This document shows positions 34,046-44,030 of a stretch of 64,000 nt of DNA, piece by piece. This DNA is from Bradyrhizobium oligotrophicum S58. Lineage in GTDB: Bacteria > Pseudomonadota > Alphaproteobacteria > Rhizobiales > Xanthobacteraceae. A program made the position numbers and the translations under genes. The stretch's first letter is position 1. Every line of letters starts with the position of its first letter. A model generated the notes under the pieces. It worked only from the letters and a program-made list of their open reading frames with translations. It searched no databases and was not told where the DNA came from. Location of the stretch: positions 2,728,001 through 2,792,000 of the forward strand of contig NC_020453.1 in assembly GCF_000344805.1 (NCBI RefSeq), in the 5' to 3' direction.

Positions 34046-35188
34046 TCAGTTCTGTCGAAGCGGAACCGGACTTGTCTGCCCTGCGTTCTGCCGGCGCAGC
34101 AGAGTATTGCGGATCAACCGCTGGGCCGGCGCTTCGAACCAGCGAAAAGTGAGATACGCGGCGACCAAGGTCGAGACCACGAAAGCCACCCAGAACAGAT
34201 GATCTCGGTAGGGGATCGGCCGCTCCAGCCATGCAAAGGCGAGGGCGATCATGAGCTGAATCGGGAAGTGCAGCAGATAGCAGGAATAGGTCATGTTGCC
34301 GGCGGCCTGCAGCAGGTCCTCCACGCGCTGGGGCAAAGCGAAGTGGCGCGCGCAGACGAACAGCAGGATCGGCGTGTAGACGAGCAGGAGGGCTCCGGTG
34401 AGTTCGCCGGGGTCGACGTCGGCTAGCCAGAGTGCCACGGGCACTGCCAGGGAAGCACACCCTGCTATCGCTTCCAGCTTCGGCCGAAACGGAGAATTGG
34501 CGACGGCCAGCCGGGCCATCGCGGCAAGTCCGCCCGCGTAGAAGAAAACGAAGCATTTGCCGACCAGCGTGCCGCTCATGATCCCGGCCAGGATCACCGC
34601 GAGGTTGAGCAGCGGCGACGCCGGTACGATGCGCAGCGTCAGGAAGAACGCCGCATAGACCAGGATCTCGACTGAGACGGACCAGATCGGTCCGTTGAAG
34701 CTTGCCCCGGTGACCTTCAGCCAGTCGCTGGCCATGAAGAGCTGCGGGACGAAGTGGGAGACGTCGTTGTCCTGATAGACGAAGAAGAAGCCATGGCCCG
34801 CAACATAGACGACCTGCAGCACTGCGACCAGCACCAACGTGGCGAAATGGAGCGGATAGAGCCGCGACAGCCGATAGACGAAGAAGGTCCATCCGTCCAT
34901 CCTGCCGTCCGCAACGACCGAGCTGTACTTCCAGAAGAAGATGAAGCCTGAGATGCACCAGAAGATCACGACGCCGCTCTGACCGGCCTCGTAGAATGGA
35001 AACAGTGCGCGGTAGAACGGCAGCTCGCTTCTGACGAGACCGACCGGTGCGTCGGCGACGAAGGCAAAGTGCTGATAGTGCCACAACAGCACCGCGACGG
35101 TTGCGAGAAAGCGCAATCCCTCCAATCCCAGCAGCTTCTGAGGCTCAGGCGTTGTCGACGTTTGGGGCGTGAGCATAAGGTTCAACAA
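34046..35188 (-). CDS. Acyltransferase-3 family membrane protein (OafA/YrhL type)
   Basis: A 380-residue integral membrane O-acyltransferase with about ten hydrophobic segments. The motif GLEGLRFLATVAVLLWHYQH near residues 21-40 holds the catalytic His of the family (R..A...V...H pattern), and the end is basic and cytoplasmic. Members acylate sugars of lipopolysaccharide, exopolysaccharide or Nod factors. The neighbouring SGNH hydrolase gene on the same strand could encode a partner, because the two activities often occur together. The first ATG is kept; a later ATG at residue 5 is also possible. Confidence 0.88.
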   Translation of the reverse strand: MLNLMLTPQTSTTPEPQKLLGLEGLRFLATVAVLLWHYQHFAFVADAPVGLVRSELPFYRALFPFYEAGQSGVVIFWCISGFIFFWKYSSVVADGRMDGWTFFVYRLSRLYPLHFATLVLVAVLQVVYVAGHGFFFVYQDNDVSHFVPQLFMASDWLKVTGASFNGPIWSVSVEILVYAAFFLTLRIVPASPLLNLAVILAGIMSGTLVGKCFVFFYAGGLAAMARLAVANSPFRPKLEAIAGCASLAVPVALWLADVDPGELTGALLLVYTPILLFVCARHFALPQRVEDLLQAAGNMTYSCYLLHFPIQLMIALAFAWLERPIPYRDHLFWVAFVVSTLVAAYLTFRWFEAPAQRLIRNTLLRRQNAGQTSPVPLRQN

Positions 35189-35280
35189 CCTTTGATGAAG
35201 GGCGCTTGCCCATTCTATCTTGAGTGAAAATGAAGGAATCTTTTCGCTTGGAGAGAGCGCGACGCGGAGGCACTTCGGCC

Positions 35281-35973
35281 TCAGCCGCAGGCGAGTTCCG
35301 TGCCGCGCTGGATGGCCTTGTCCCAGGAGCGATAGCCCGCCGTATTCAGATGAATGCCCTCGAGCGTGAATGGCGCCTCCAGAGGCGGCAAGGATAATAG
35401 AGTTGCGTTCGTATTCTGTGCAATTTTTGGTAGAGTTGTGCGATAGCTGGTGATTGCCGCCATCGCTGTCTCCGCCATCGCCGGCGTAAAGGGCCCGCGC
35501 GCCTCGACCGGGGGAAACTCGAGGATGAAGAGTCGTTCGGTCAGTTTCGACAGGTCGTGCAACAACGCCTCGTAGCGGTCGGCGAAAGCGGCGCTGGTGG
35601 CGGGCGGCGAAAAGGTCAGCGCATCGTTGACGCCGAGCGACACGATGATGGCGTAGGGCCGTCTGGTCCCGAGTGCGCCCTTGAGCCAGCCAGAGAGGTC
35701 GCTGCCTGTCGTCGCGCCAGCAAGACCAGCGTTGACGATGGGATGGCCGCAGGCGCTGGGCGGCAAGGTCGCGGCTTCGACGATGCTGTCGCCGAGCACG
35801 ATGATGGGATCATCGATGCGAGCTACGGTGTAGTTAACGACGATTTGACGAATGTCGCGATGGTTCCCGCCGGACGGCGCCGCTCCGCGGCGCCCAAGCG
35901 CGAATGAGGCGGCTGCCGTGACAACCACGGCGAAGAGCACGACGCCCAGCCGCACCTGCGTGTTCCCTGCCAT
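35281..35973 (-). CDS. SGNH/GDSL-type hydrolase, exported
   Basis: A 230-residue protein with an N-terminal hydrophobic anchor or signal (VVLFAVVVTAAASFALG), then block I IIVLGDSIVEA with the nucleophile serine near residue 62. Block III SLGVNDALTF follows near 118, and IHLNTAGYRSW with the catalytic His near 213. It is likely an esterase acting on acyl groups of carbohydrates in the periplasm. It lies 92 bp upstream, in transcript order, of the acyltransferase-3 gene, suggesting an acylation/deacylation pair. Confidence 0.82.
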   Translation of the reverse strand: MAGNTQVRLGVVLFAVVVTAAASFALGRRGAAPSGGNHRDIRQIVVNYTVARIDDPIIVLGDSIVEAATLPPSACGHPIVNAGLAGATTGSDLSGWLKGALGTRRPYAIIVSLGVNDALTFSPPATSAAFADRYEALLHDLSKLTERLFILEFPPVEARGPFTPAMAETAMAAITSYRTTLPKIAQNTNATLLSLPPLEAPFTLEGIHLNTAGYRSWDKAIQRGTELACG

Positions 35974-36089
35974 CCCCTAAGTCTGCGCTCCGTTTCCAAA
36001 GTTCGTGCCAAATTACCGCACGTTCAGTTACGAACTTCGAAACGGAGCCAAGCCGATTTGAGTATCAGCTCGAAGTTGCGATCGCTGAT

Positions 36090-36467
36090 CTAATTCGCCC
36101 GCGTCCAGGTCGAGGAGCGGCAGATCACGCCGCCGAAGGCGCAGCCGGAGGTCGTGAGCGTGCCGCCGGATAGCGACATCTTGGCGTCGTAGGTCTTGCC
36201 GTCGTCGGGATTGCTGTAGCTGCCGGCCCAGGCGTTGGGTCCGGTTGATTTCATGCCGGAGAACAGCCGCTGGCCGACTTTGGCCGGCGTGTCCGTGCCT
36301 TCCTTGATCCAGACCAGCGTGCCGCAGATGGCGCCGCCGCAGGGCGCGAACTTCACTTTCGACGCGCCGCTCTCGCGTAGCCAGACGCCACTGACGTCGT
36401 CGGCGAGCGCCGGGCTTGCGGCCATCGCCAGCGAGAAACCAAATCCAAGAACGAAACGACCGATCAT
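36090..36467 (-). CDS. DUF2147 domain exported protein
   Basis: A 125-residue periplasmic protein: signal peptide ending SPALA before DDVSGVWLRE, then the DUF2147 pattern with GGAICGTLVWIKEG near 44-57 and WAGSYSNPDDGKTYDAKM near 78-95. Four cysteines suggest disulphides. ATG at 36467 is chosen for the GGGGAGG six bases upstream. The family is a lipocalin-like beta barrel of unknown function. Confidence 0.85.
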   Translation of the reverse strand: MIGRFVLGFGFSLAMAASPALADDVSGVWLRESGASKVKFAPCGGAICGTLVWIKEGTDTPAKVGQRLFSGMKSTGPNAWAGSYSNPDDGKTYDAKMSLSGGTLTTSGCAFGGVICRSSTWTRAN

Positions 36468-36653
36468 GCGAGCCTCCCCTGCATCCTTCGAGACGAAAAT
36501 TGTTGCCTGCGGATCGTGTCGGCGACGCGGCATGCCGACGACGATGAGCTTCGTCTCTGTTGGTCGATCAGGATATCAGGATTCGGGGATGCTGCATCCC
36601 GGTTCGATGGTGGCTGCCGTGGTCGGCTGTCGCAGCGCCGAGAAGCCGCCGGT

Positions 36654-38327
36654 CTATTTTGCCGCGAGATAGACCTCGCCGAGCAGCGACGAGTTCGACC
36701 ACGGCACCTGCTTGTTCTTCGTGCTGGCGACCACCTCGGCGCGCACCCGGGTCAGCATCTGCTGCACTTCGAGTCCCGGCGTGCCGATATGGCGCGACAG
36801 CGCAGCCGAGAACGGGCTGTTGTCGCCCTCGCCGTCTAGCGCGACCTTGCCGGGCGCAGTCGCGAACGCGATCAGCGTGCCGGCGCCCGATGTCGCGCCG
36901 GAGCCGAGCGCAGCCGGTGCGGCGAGCCCGCTCGCGCTGAGGCTCCTGCCCGGACCGGCGCGCGCGACCTCGGGCAGAGCGAACGGATTGTTGCGGCAGG
37001 CATCGAGAATCAGAATGTTGGTGCGGATCTGATCGTCCAGCCCGGCCAGGATCTGGTCGATGTCGACCATGGCCGTGACGACATCGCTGCCGGTGGACAG
37101 TTCGACGTCGGTGGGTACGAGATAGTTGCGTCCGTCGATCTGCACGCCATGCCCAGCAAAATAGACCACGGCGACCTGTGCCCGCGCCGCCTCGCGCAGG
37201 AAGTCGCGTGTCGTTGCCTGCATCGCTGCGCGGTCGAGATCGATGCCTTCGACCACCGTGAAGCCGATCTCGCGCAGGCTCCTGGCGATCGCGCGTGCAT
37301 CGCGTGGCGGATTGGGCAGCGGCTGCACATGCGCATAGGCGCCGTTGCCGATGACCAGCGCCATGCGCTGTCCCTGCGCAACTGCGACCGGCTCTGCGGA
37401 GGAGGGCGCCGCCATATCCGCGCGCTGCCGCGGTTGAACGGCCGGCTCCGACAGCAGCGACAGCCGCACTTTGGCGGTGGCCTGGTTGGCCCTGCTGCCG
37501 GCGTCGGACGCGACCGGCTGCAGCGCCGCGGCATAATCCGCCTTGGCCGCATCGAACTCGCCCTTGGCCTCGTACGCCAACGCGCGATGCACGTGAGCCG
37601 CGATGACGACGCTCCCGGGCGGCGTCATGACGTTGACCGGCGGATTCTGCGCCAGCCGCACCGCCTCGGAGCCGTCGGCGATGGCGCGCTCGATGTTGCC
37701 CTTGGCGCGCCAGATCACGCTGCGGTTGATGAACGGCGAGGCCAGCGCGGGGTCGAGCCGGATCGCCTCGTTGATGTCGGTGAGCGCATCGTCGAGCTCG
37801 CCGAGCGCCTCCTTGGAGATGCCGCGGTTCTGCCAGGACAGTGCTGACTTCGGCATCAGCCTGATGGCCTGGTCATAGTCGGCGATCGCCTTGGCGTAGT
37901 CACCGGTGCCGCGATAGGCATTGCCGCGGTTGTGGAAGATGGTGCCGCTCGGCGGACCGCTCTTGAGAGCGTCATTGAAGTCGGCGATCGCGATCTCATA
38001 CTCGCCTTTGTCGTAGTAGGCGGAGCCGCGCAGATTGTAGATGGCCTGGGCGGGCTGCAGCCGCAGCGCCTCGGCCGCATCGGCGATCACGTGCGCATAG
38101 TCGCCTTTCTTGTTCCAGCCGACCGCGCGCCAGAAATAGATCGTGGCCAGCTGGGCCCCGGAAAATACTTTCAGCGCGATGATCTTGTTGCAGGCCGCGA
38201 TCATCTGATCCGCCGGCGTCGTCTCGGTGGTACAGAGCGGCCCGAGCTGGGAACGGGACTGGGCGGAGGCTGGCTGCGCAAGCAGGGCGGCAAGTAGAGG
38301 CAGGTACAGCAGCAGCCAACGGCGCAT
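36654..38327 (-). CDS. Exported TPR-repeat protein with C-terminal caspase-like (C14) protease domain
   Basis: About 557 residues. A signal peptide (MRRWLLLYLPLLAALLAQ...ASAQ) is followed by five or so TPR units (residues about 60-290). From about residue 317 a caspase-fold domain begins (ALVIGNGAYAHVQPLPNPP), with the catalytic His in YFAGHGVQ (about 394) and the catalytic Cys in LILDACRNNPF (about 444). The His-Cys pair is intact, so it is probably active. The start at 38327 is preferred because the 43 codons ahead of it lack the character of a protein. It is next to a TPR-retropepsin gene on the same strand. Confidence 0.88.
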   Translation of the reverse strand: MRRWLLLYLPLLAALLAQPASAQSRSQLGPLCTTETTPADQMIAACNKIIALKVFSGAQLATIYFWRAVGWNKKGDYAHVIADAAEALRLQPAQAIYNLRGSAYYDKGEYEIAIADFNDALKSGPPSGTIFHNRGNAYRGTGDYAKAIADYDQAIRLMPKSALSWQNRGISKEALGELDDALTDINEAIRLDPALASPFINRSVIWRAKGNIERAIADGSEAVRLAQNPPVNVMTPPGSVVIAAHVHRALAYEAKGEFDAAKADYAAALQPVASDAGSRANQATAKVRLSLLSEPAVQPRQRADMAAPSSAEPVAVAQGQRMALVIGNGAYAHVQPLPNPPRDARAIARSLREIGFTVVEGIDLDRAAMQATTRDFLREAARAQVAVVYFAGHGVQIDGRNYLVPTDVELSTGSDVVTAMVDIDQILAGLDDQIRTNILILDACRNNPFALPEVARAGPGRSLSASGLAAPAALGSGATSGAGTLIAFATAPGKVALDGEGDNSPFSAALSRHIGTPGLEVQQMLTRVRAEVVASTKNKQVPWSNSSLLGEVYLAAK

Positions 38328-38493
38328 CGGCACGGACCGGAACGGGAGGAGGGGAAGCCTTCCGTTTTGTTGCGGCCGGTGATCCCGAGGTTCAACAAGC
38401 AAAAGGGAGACGCGGGCATCCCTGGATGCCGCACATGGGCGCTGACCATTGCCCACGACCGATCGCGTTGCCCGGGAGCGAATCTGGGCTGCG

Positions 38494-39594
38494 CTAGGGT
38501 TTCTGAACCCGGCGGGGACGAACCTCGACGAAGTCGGCGGCGATCTGGACGTCGAAGCGTGAGAGGAAGCTCATGCCCAGCAAGCCGTCGATCCCGGTGC
38601 CGTAGTCCTTCCGCTCGCCGTCCTGAACCGCGACTGGAATCCCGGTCGCCTGGAGCGAATTGAGCTTGATCTTGTCCGCCCGGGACAGCCGCGCCTTCGT
38701 TTCTCCGTTGGCCGTGATCAGCGTGATGTCGCTGCCACCACTCTGAGGCAGCTTGGCCCGCTCGGCGAAGGCGGCGCGAACCGACACGTAGCTCGCGCCG
38801 GTGTCGAGGATGAACGATCCCTTGACGCCGTTGACCTCCGCCTTGACCACGACGACGTTCTTCTGTCCGCGCAGGGGAAAGCGCTCGTGATGCGCGTCGG
38901 TCGAAGCAGCGCAATTGCCCTGGCGCTCGTAGTCGGCGATCATCCGCTGGGTCTGGCTGGTATCCCGGGCGCGCGGATCGAACGAGACCCACAGGCTGAT
39001 CGGCGCCACCGCTTCACAGTAGCGCTTCAGCGCCGCATAGGCCTCGGCCATCTGCGTGAACACACGGCTGGCCACCCGGGCCTTGTCCGGCGAGAGTTCA
39101 ATCGTGTCCGAATAGTCGGCAAGTGCGCGCTGGTGGTCGCCTGCACCGGCGAGCGCCGTCGCGCGCAAATAATGCGCCTCCCGGTTCGATGGGGCACGGC
39201 GGACATACTCGTCGGCGACCTCGACGGCTTTGGGATAGTCGGTCAGCTTCATGTAGGTGTCGGCGGCGCGTTGCAACGCCGTGAGCGGGGCGCCGCATTC
39301 CCTGACGAAGCGGAACAGGCCTTCCGCCGCCTGGCGGCGGTAGCCGAGCTTGTCGAGCATCAGGGCGAGATCGCCGACGCTCTTCTGGTCGCAGGGCTCA
39401 CGCTTCAGCTCCTGAAGACGCAGCCAGATGAAGGGATCGCGGGCGGCCGGCACCGGTAGCGGACCGAGGCGCTCGTAGACAGCCGCAAAGACCTCGTCTG
39501 GATTTTCGTCGAGGTAGCCCGCGGCAGCGGGTCCGAACATTGCGCTCAGCAGCAAGGCCGCTGCCGTCAGCGCGGACCCGAAATATCTCGACAT
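38494..39594 (-). CDS. Exported TPR protein with C-terminal retropepsin-like aspartic protease domain
   Basis: A 366-residue protein: signal peptide ending GPAAAG, TPR-like helices up to about residue 230, then a single-lobe aspartic protease domain. The latter has VVVKAEVNGVKGSFILDTGA with active-site Asp near 264 (DTGAS) and a second block, GIDGLLGMSFLSRF, near 333. Single-lobe enzymes work as dimers. ATG at 39594 follows GGGG; a GTG two codons earlier is an alternative. It is transcribed 167 bp before the TPR-caspase gene, and the shared TPR-protease architecture suggests a functional pair. Confidence 0.85.
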   Translation of the reverse strand: MSRYFGSALTAAALLLSAMFGPAAAGYLDENPDEVFAAVYERLGPLPVPAARDPFIWLRLQELKREPCDQKSVGDLALMLDKLGYRRQAAEGLFRFVRECGAPLTALQRAADTYMKLTDYPKAVEVADEYVRRAPSNREAHYLRATALAGAGDHQRALADYSDTIELSPDKARVASRVFTQMAEAYAALKRYCEAVAPISLWVSFDPRARDTSQTQRMIADYERQGNCAASTDAHHERFPLRGQKNVVVVKAEVNGVKGSFILDTGASYVSVRAAFAERAKLPQSGGSDITLITANGETKARLSRADKIKLNSLQATGIPVAVQDGERKDYGTGIDGLLGMSFLSRFDVQIAADFVEVRPRRVQKP

Positions 39595-39659
39595 GCTCAC
39601 CCCAACGTTGATCCGGCGGGAACTCTATAGCCTCAAAGAGTGATGGAACAAGGTACCGT

Positions 39660-39723
39660 CCCACGGCTTCCCTTGGTGGGCAGATGGTGCTAGACGGTTG
39701 GGCGAAGGGGCGTCTGCCCACCA
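39660..39723 (+). promoter_or_regulatory. Structured leader with two mutually exclusive hairpins before the HTH-methyltransferase gene
   Basis: A perfect 11-bp stem TGGTGGGCAGA (39674-39684) and TCTGCCCACCA (39713-39723) closes a 28-base loop. GTGGG at 39676-39680 can instead pair with CCCAC at 39660-39664, which excludes the first stem. It ends 23 bases before the ATG. There is no T-tract, so control of translation rather than termination would be expected. It does not resemble the SAM-II or SAH riboswitches that I remember. Confidence 0.4.
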
Positions 39724-39746
39724 TCATTTCCCACTTATTCGGGCCG

Positions 39747-41096
39747 ATGAAGAACGACCAGTTGCTCGCCCAGATCACGGAGTTCTGCCGCCAGTCCGAC
39801 ATGGCGGAGTCGACGTTCGGCCGGCGGGCCGTCAACGACGGCAAGCTCGTGCAGCGGTTGCGCGAGGGGAAGCGTATCACCATCGATACGCTGGATCGCA
39901 TCCAGGCCTATATCGCGGCGTCCACCGGCACCCTGCCGCCGCCGCGGCTCGACGTCGTGCCGGAGAAGCGCGACCCCAAGAGCAATTTCCGCTTCTTCGA
40001 GAACCGCCAGAAATACCTGCTGTTCGTGCACACCTGCAGCGAGAAGCGGGTGGTGGCGGAGCGGGTGGGCCTCGAACTCGCGAGCATCCATCCGCGCCCG
40101 CCAGCGCTGCGGCTGTTCGATGCCGGCGTGGGCGACGGCACGGTGCTGTCGAAGGTGCTGCGGACGATGCATGGCCGCTTTCCGCACATCCCGTTCTATG
40201 TCGCCGGCAAGGAGCTGAGTCTCGAGGACGTCCGGCTGACGCTCGAGAAAGTGCCGGACCGGCTGTTCGAGCATCCGGCCTCGGTGTTCGTGTTCACCAA
40301 CATGAACTATGCCGAGGCGCCGTGGCTGACGCCGGCTTCGCCGTCGGTGGCCGCCTCGATGATCTGGCACGAGGTCGTGCTGCAAGGGGATTCGTCCGGC
40401 GATTTCGAGACCCAGATCGCGGCGCTGAAGCCGTTCCTGGAGCAGAACTGGCGCGCCAACGTCTCCCAGCGCACCGGGATGCCGGTCTATGAACGGCCGA
40501 TCGCGCTGGTGCTCTACCGCGAGGACCACCGCTTCCTGCTCGACGGCATCATCCCCAGGGCCGGGCGGGTCGAGGCCAATTTCGACCTGATCATCGCCTC
40601 GCAGCCCTACCGGGCCCGCTCTTCAGTCAATTTCCGCGCCAAACGCATCATCGCACCACTGGCGCGGGCCTTGAAACCGGGCGGCCGGCTGATCGGAATC
40701 CACTCCCACGGCCAGGATCCGGGGCTGGAGATCATCCAGGCGGTGTGGCCGGGAGAAAATCCTTTCTCGGTCAGCCGCCATGAGCTATTGCGCGCCGTGA
40801 AATACGAGCTGGGCTCCAGTGGGCGGGACTTAAATTTTAACGCCTATGCGGACAATCGCTCGATTTTCAGGTATGAGATGGAGGCTCTGCCCAACGAGGT
40901 CACCGGTGCGATCGGAACCTCGACGGCCTTTGCAGCCTGGAACGCGGCGGTGTATGTCGCGCAGATCGAGGAAGACCGCCTGACCGAGGTGGCCCACTCG
41001 TCTCGTGCGCTCGATGCCGCCAGAGAGGTTCTGCGAAAGCATAACGGGCTGTGGTTCTACGACGAGTCCTACGTCATCTCGCGGCGTCGCGACTGA
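39747..41096 (+). CDS. Fusion of a small HTH domain with a Rossmann-type (SAM-dependent methyltransferase-like) domain
   Basis: About 449 residues. Residues 1-60 ([20 protein letters not shown], then [19 protein letters not shown]) look like the short helix-turn-helix proteins of alphaproteobacteria. From residue 85 a larger domain carries the SAM-binding motif [15 protein letters not shown] at about 121-134 and a later segment [18 protein letters not shown] typical of class I methyltransferases. ATG at 39747 is chosen because the HTH begins there. It stands 55 bp before metK, so it could be a SAM-responsive regulator or an RNA/protein methyltransferase. No target can be named. Confidence 0.75.
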   Translation: MKNDQLLAQITEFCRQSDMAESTFGRRAVNDGKLVQRLREGKRITIDTLDRIQAYIAASTGTLPPPRLDVVPEKRDPKSNFRFFENRQKYLLFVHTCSEKRVVAERVGLELASIHPRPPALRLFDAGVGDGTVLSKVLRTMHGRFPHIPFYVAGKELSLEDVRLTLEKVPDRLFEHPASVFVFTNMNYAEAPWLTPASPSVAASMIWHEVVLQGDSSGDFETQIAALKPFLEQNWRANVSQRTGMPVYERPIALVLYREDHRFLLDGIIPRAGRVEANFDLIIASQPYRARSSVNFRAKRIIAPLARALKPGGRLIGIHSHGQDPGLEIIQAVWPGENPFSVSRHELLRAVKYELGSSGRDLNFNAYADNRSIFRYEMEALPNEVTGAIGTSTAFAAWNAAVYVAQIEEDRLTEVAHSSRALDAAREVLRKHNGLWFYDESYVISRRRD

Positions 41097-41151
41097 CATC
41101 CTTGGGATCAATACAAACGACCGCCGTGGGCGGCGAAGAAGGGGTTGCTTG

Positions 41152-42348
41152 ATGCGCGCGTCTTATCTGTTCACCTCGGAGTCGGTGTCCGAGGGCCATC
41201 CGGACAAGGTCTGCGACCGTATTTCCGACGAGATCGTCGACCTGTTCTACCGCGAAGGGCCGAAGGCCGGCATCGACCCCTGGCAGATCCGCGCCGCCTG
41301 CGAGACTCTCGCCACCACCAACAAGGTCGTGATCGCCGGCGAGACCCGGGGCCCGTCCTCGGTCACCAACGAGCACATCGAGCACGTCGTCCGCGAGGCC
41401 ATCAAGGACATCGGCTACGAGCAGGCAGGCTTCCACTGGAAGACCTGCGACATCGAGATCCTCCTGCATCCGCAGTCCGCCGACATCGCGCAGGGCGTCG
41501 ACGCGCTGCAGCCCGGCGAGCGGAAGGAAGAGGGTGCCGGCGACCAGGGCATCATGTTCGGTTACGCCACCAACGAGACCCCGGACCTGATGCCGGCGCC
41601 GATATTCTACGCCCACAAGATCCTGCGTCTGATCTCGGAAGCCCGTCACTCCGGTGTCGAGAAGGTGCTCGGGCCGGACTCCAAGAGCCAGGTCACCGTG
41701 CAGTATGAGAACGGCAAGCCGGTCGGCGTCCGCGAGATCGTGGTGTCGCACCAGCATCTGGTCGAGGACATGACCTCGGAGCAGGTGCGCGAGCGTGTCG
41801 AGCCTTATGTGCGCAAGGCGCTGCCGGAAGGCTGGATCACCCCGAAGACGATCTGGCACATCAATCCGACCGGCAAGTTCTTCATCGGCGGTCCCGACGG
41901 CGACGCTGGCCTCACCGGCCGCAAGATCATCGTCGACACCTATGGTGGCGCGGCCCCGCATGGCGGCGGCGCCTTCTCGGGCAAGGATCCGACCAAGGTC
42001 GATCGTTCCGCGGCCTATGCCGCGCGCTACGTCGCCAAGAACATCGTTGCCGCCGGTCTTGCCGACCGCTGCACGCTGCAGCTTGCCTACGCGATCGGCG
42101 TGGCGCGTCCGCTCTCGATCTACATCGACACCCATGGCACCGGTAAGGTGCCGGAGGATCGGCTCGAGAAGATCGCGGCCGAGGTGATGGATCTCACCCC
42201 GCGCGGCATCCGCAGCCACCTCGACCTCAACCGTCCGATCTACGCGCGCACCTCGTCCTACGGCCATTTCGGCCGCACGCCGGACAATGAGGGCGGCTTC
42301 TCCTGGGAGAAGACCGACCTCGCCGAGGCGTTCAAGCGCGCGGTGTAA
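41152..42348 (+). CDS. metK: S-adenosylmethionine synthetase
   Basis: A 398-residue cytosolic enzyme that makes SAM from methionine and ATP. Diagnostic motifs are all present: [18 protein letters not shown] near residues 9-26, [12 protein letters not shown] near 125, and [20 protein letters not shown] near 264-283. ATG at 41152 is the family start, with AAGGGG upstream. It lies in a plus-strand SAM-cycle group with an HTH-methyltransferase gene before it and ahcY after it. Confidence 0.98.
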   Translation: MRASYLFTSESVSEGHPDKVCDRISDEIVDLFYREGPKAGIDPWQIRAACETLATTNKVVIAGETRGPSSVTNEHIEHVVREAIKDIGYEQAGFHWKTCDIEILLHPQSADIAQGVDALQPGERKEEGAGDQGIMFGYATNETPDLMPAPIFYAHKILRLISEARHSGVEKVLGPDSKSQVTVQYENGKPVGVREIVVSHQHLVEDMTSEQVRERVEPYVRKALPEGWITPKTIWHINPTGKFFIGGPDGDAGLTGRKIIVDTYGGAAPHGGGAFSGKDPTKVDRSAAYAARYVAKNIVAAGLADRCTLQLAYAIGVARPLSIYIDTHGTGKVPEDRLEKIAAEVMDLTPRGIRSHLDLNRPIYARTSSYGHFGRTPDNEGGFSWEKTDLAEAFKRAV

Positions 42349-42383
42349 GCGCTACCGGCCGGAAGCGGCCGAGATGTTTGAGG

Positions 42384-42479
42384 CGTCATGGCCGGGCTCG
42401 TCCCGGCCATCCACGTCTTGAGTACGGTGACTGCTACGACGTGAAGACGTGGATGCCCGGCACAAGGCCGGGCACGACG
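42384..42479. repeat. Intergenic palindromic element (CGTCATGCCCGGG family), copy 3
   Basis: CGTCATGGCCGGG at the left, GGCCGGGCACGACG at the right, and an inner CCACGTCTT/AAGACGTGG pair. It lies between metK and ahcY and would form a stable stem if the two genes share a transcript. Confidence 0.8.
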
Positions 42480-42537
42480 AACCATTGTTGTTCGATTTGC
42501 TGAATGTCGCGTTCGCGCGAAGACAGAGGATGATCTC

Positions 42538-43959
42538 ATGACCGCCAAGCCAGGTTTCAACGACTATATCGTCAAGGACATGTCGCTCGCCGAGTTCGGC
42601 CGCAAGGAGCTCTCGCTGGCCGAGACCGAGATGCCGGGCCTGATGGCGACGCGCGAGGAATACGGCCCGAAGCAGCCGCTGAAGGGCGCGCGCATCGCCG
42701 GCTCCCTGCACATGACCATTCAGACCGGCGTGCTGATCGAGACGCTGAAGGCGCTCGGCGCCGACATCCGCTGGGTCTCCTGCAACATCTACTCGACCCA
42801 GGACCACGCCGCCGCCGCGATCGCCGCCGCCGGCATTCCGGTGTTCGCCGTCAAGGGCGAGACGCTGGCCGAGTATTGGGACTACACTGCAAAACTGTTC
42901 GACTGGCATGGCGGTGGCCATCCCAACATGATCCTCGATGACGGCGGCGACGCCACCATGTACGTTCATCTCGGCCTGCGCGCCGAGAACGGTGATACGG
43001 CGTTCCTGGACAAGCCGGCTTCCGAGGAAGAGGAAGTGTTCTTCGCGCTGCTGAAGAAGCAGCTCAAGGAGAAGCCGAAGGGCTACTTCGCCGGCATCGC
43101 GGCGTCGATCAAGGGTGTCTCGGAAGAGACCACCACGGGCGTGCACCGTCTGTACGACATGCAGAAGGCCGGCACCTTGCTGTGGCCGGCGATCAACGTC
43201 AACGACAGCGTCACCAAGTCGAAGTTCGACAACCTCTATGGCTGCCGCGAGTCGCTGGTCGACGGCATCCGCCGCGGCACCGACGTGATGATGTCGGGCA
43301 AGATCGCGATGGTCGCGGGCTTCGGCGACGTCGGCAAGGGCTCGGCCGCTTCGCTGCGCCAGGCGGGCTGCCGCGTCATGGTGTCCGAGGTCGATCCGAT
43401 CTGCGCGCTGCAGGCGGCGATGGAGGGCTATGAGGTCGTGACGATGGAGGACGCCGCGCCGCGTGCCGACATCTTCGTGACCGCCACCGGCAACAAGGAC
43501 ATCATCACCATCGAGCACATGCGCGCGATGAAGGATCGCGCCATCGTCTGCAACATCGGCCACTTCGACAACGAGATCCAGGTCGCCTCGCTGAAGAACC
43601 TGAAGTGGTCCAACATCAAGCCGCAGGTCGACGAGATCACCTTCCCAGACGGCAAGCGCATGATCCTGTTGTCCGAAGGCCGCCTCGTGAACCTCGGCAA
43701 CGCGATGGGCCATCCGTCCTTCGTGATGTCGGCGTCGTTCACCAACCAGACCTTGGCGCAGATCGAACTCTACGCCAACAACAAGGACGGCAAGTACAAG
43801 AAGGAAGTCTACGTGCTGCCGAAGTCGCTGGACGAAAAGGTCGCGATGCTGCATCTCGCCAAGATCGGCGTGAACCTCACCAAGCTGCGCCCCGACCAGG
43901 CCTCCTACATCGGCGTCAAGCCGGAAGGCCCGTTCAAGTCGGACCACTACCGCTACTGA
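42538..43959 (+). CDS. ahcY: S-adenosylhomocysteine hydrolase
   Basis: A 473-residue NAD-dependent enzyme that splits SAH to adenosine and homocysteine, removing the inhibitor of SAM methyltransferases. It shows [19 protein letters not shown] near residues 81-99, the nucleotide fold [19 protein letters not shown] near 257-275, and the C-terminal DHYRY with the conserved Lys/Tyr tail. The length includes the 40-residue insertion usual in proteobacteria. An intrinsic terminator follows 30 bases after the stop. Confidence 0.98.
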   Translation: MTAKPGFNDYIVKDMSLAEFGRKELSLAETEMPGLMATREEYGPKQPLKGARIAGSLHMTIQTGVLIETLKALGADIRWVSCNIYSTQDHAAAAIAAAGIPVFAVKGETLAEYWDYTAKLFDWHGGGHPNMILDDGGDATMYVHLGLRAENGDTAFLDKPASEEEEVFFALLKKQLKEKPKGYFAGIAASIKGVSEETTTGVHRLYDMQKAGTLLWPAINVNDSVTKSKFDNLYGCRESLVDGIRRGTDVMMSGKIAMVAGFGDVGKGSAASLRQAGCRVMVSEVDPICALQAAMEGYEVVTMEDAAPRADIFVTATGNKDIITIEHMRAMKDRAIVCNIGHFDNEIQVASLKNLKWSNIKPQVDEITFPDGKRMILLSEGRLVNLGNAMGHPSFVMSASFTNQTLAQIELYANNKDGKYKKEVYVLPKSLDEKVAMLHLAKIGVNLTKLRPDQASYIGVKPEGPFKSDHYRY

Positions 43960-43988
43960 GATCCGGCGCTACGCGCGGCGGAGAAGCG

Positions 43989-44014
43989 AAGGCCGGGGCA
44001 TTGCCCCGGCCTTT
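43989..44014 (+). terminator. Rho-independent terminator after ahcY
   Basis: AAGGCCGGGGC and GCCCCGGCCTT pair around the loop ATT and are followed by TT and, three bases later, another T-run. On the minus strand the following bases are not T-rich, so it mainly serves ahcY. Confidence 0.9.
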
Positions 44015-44030
44015 TGCGTTTTGCGACCTG

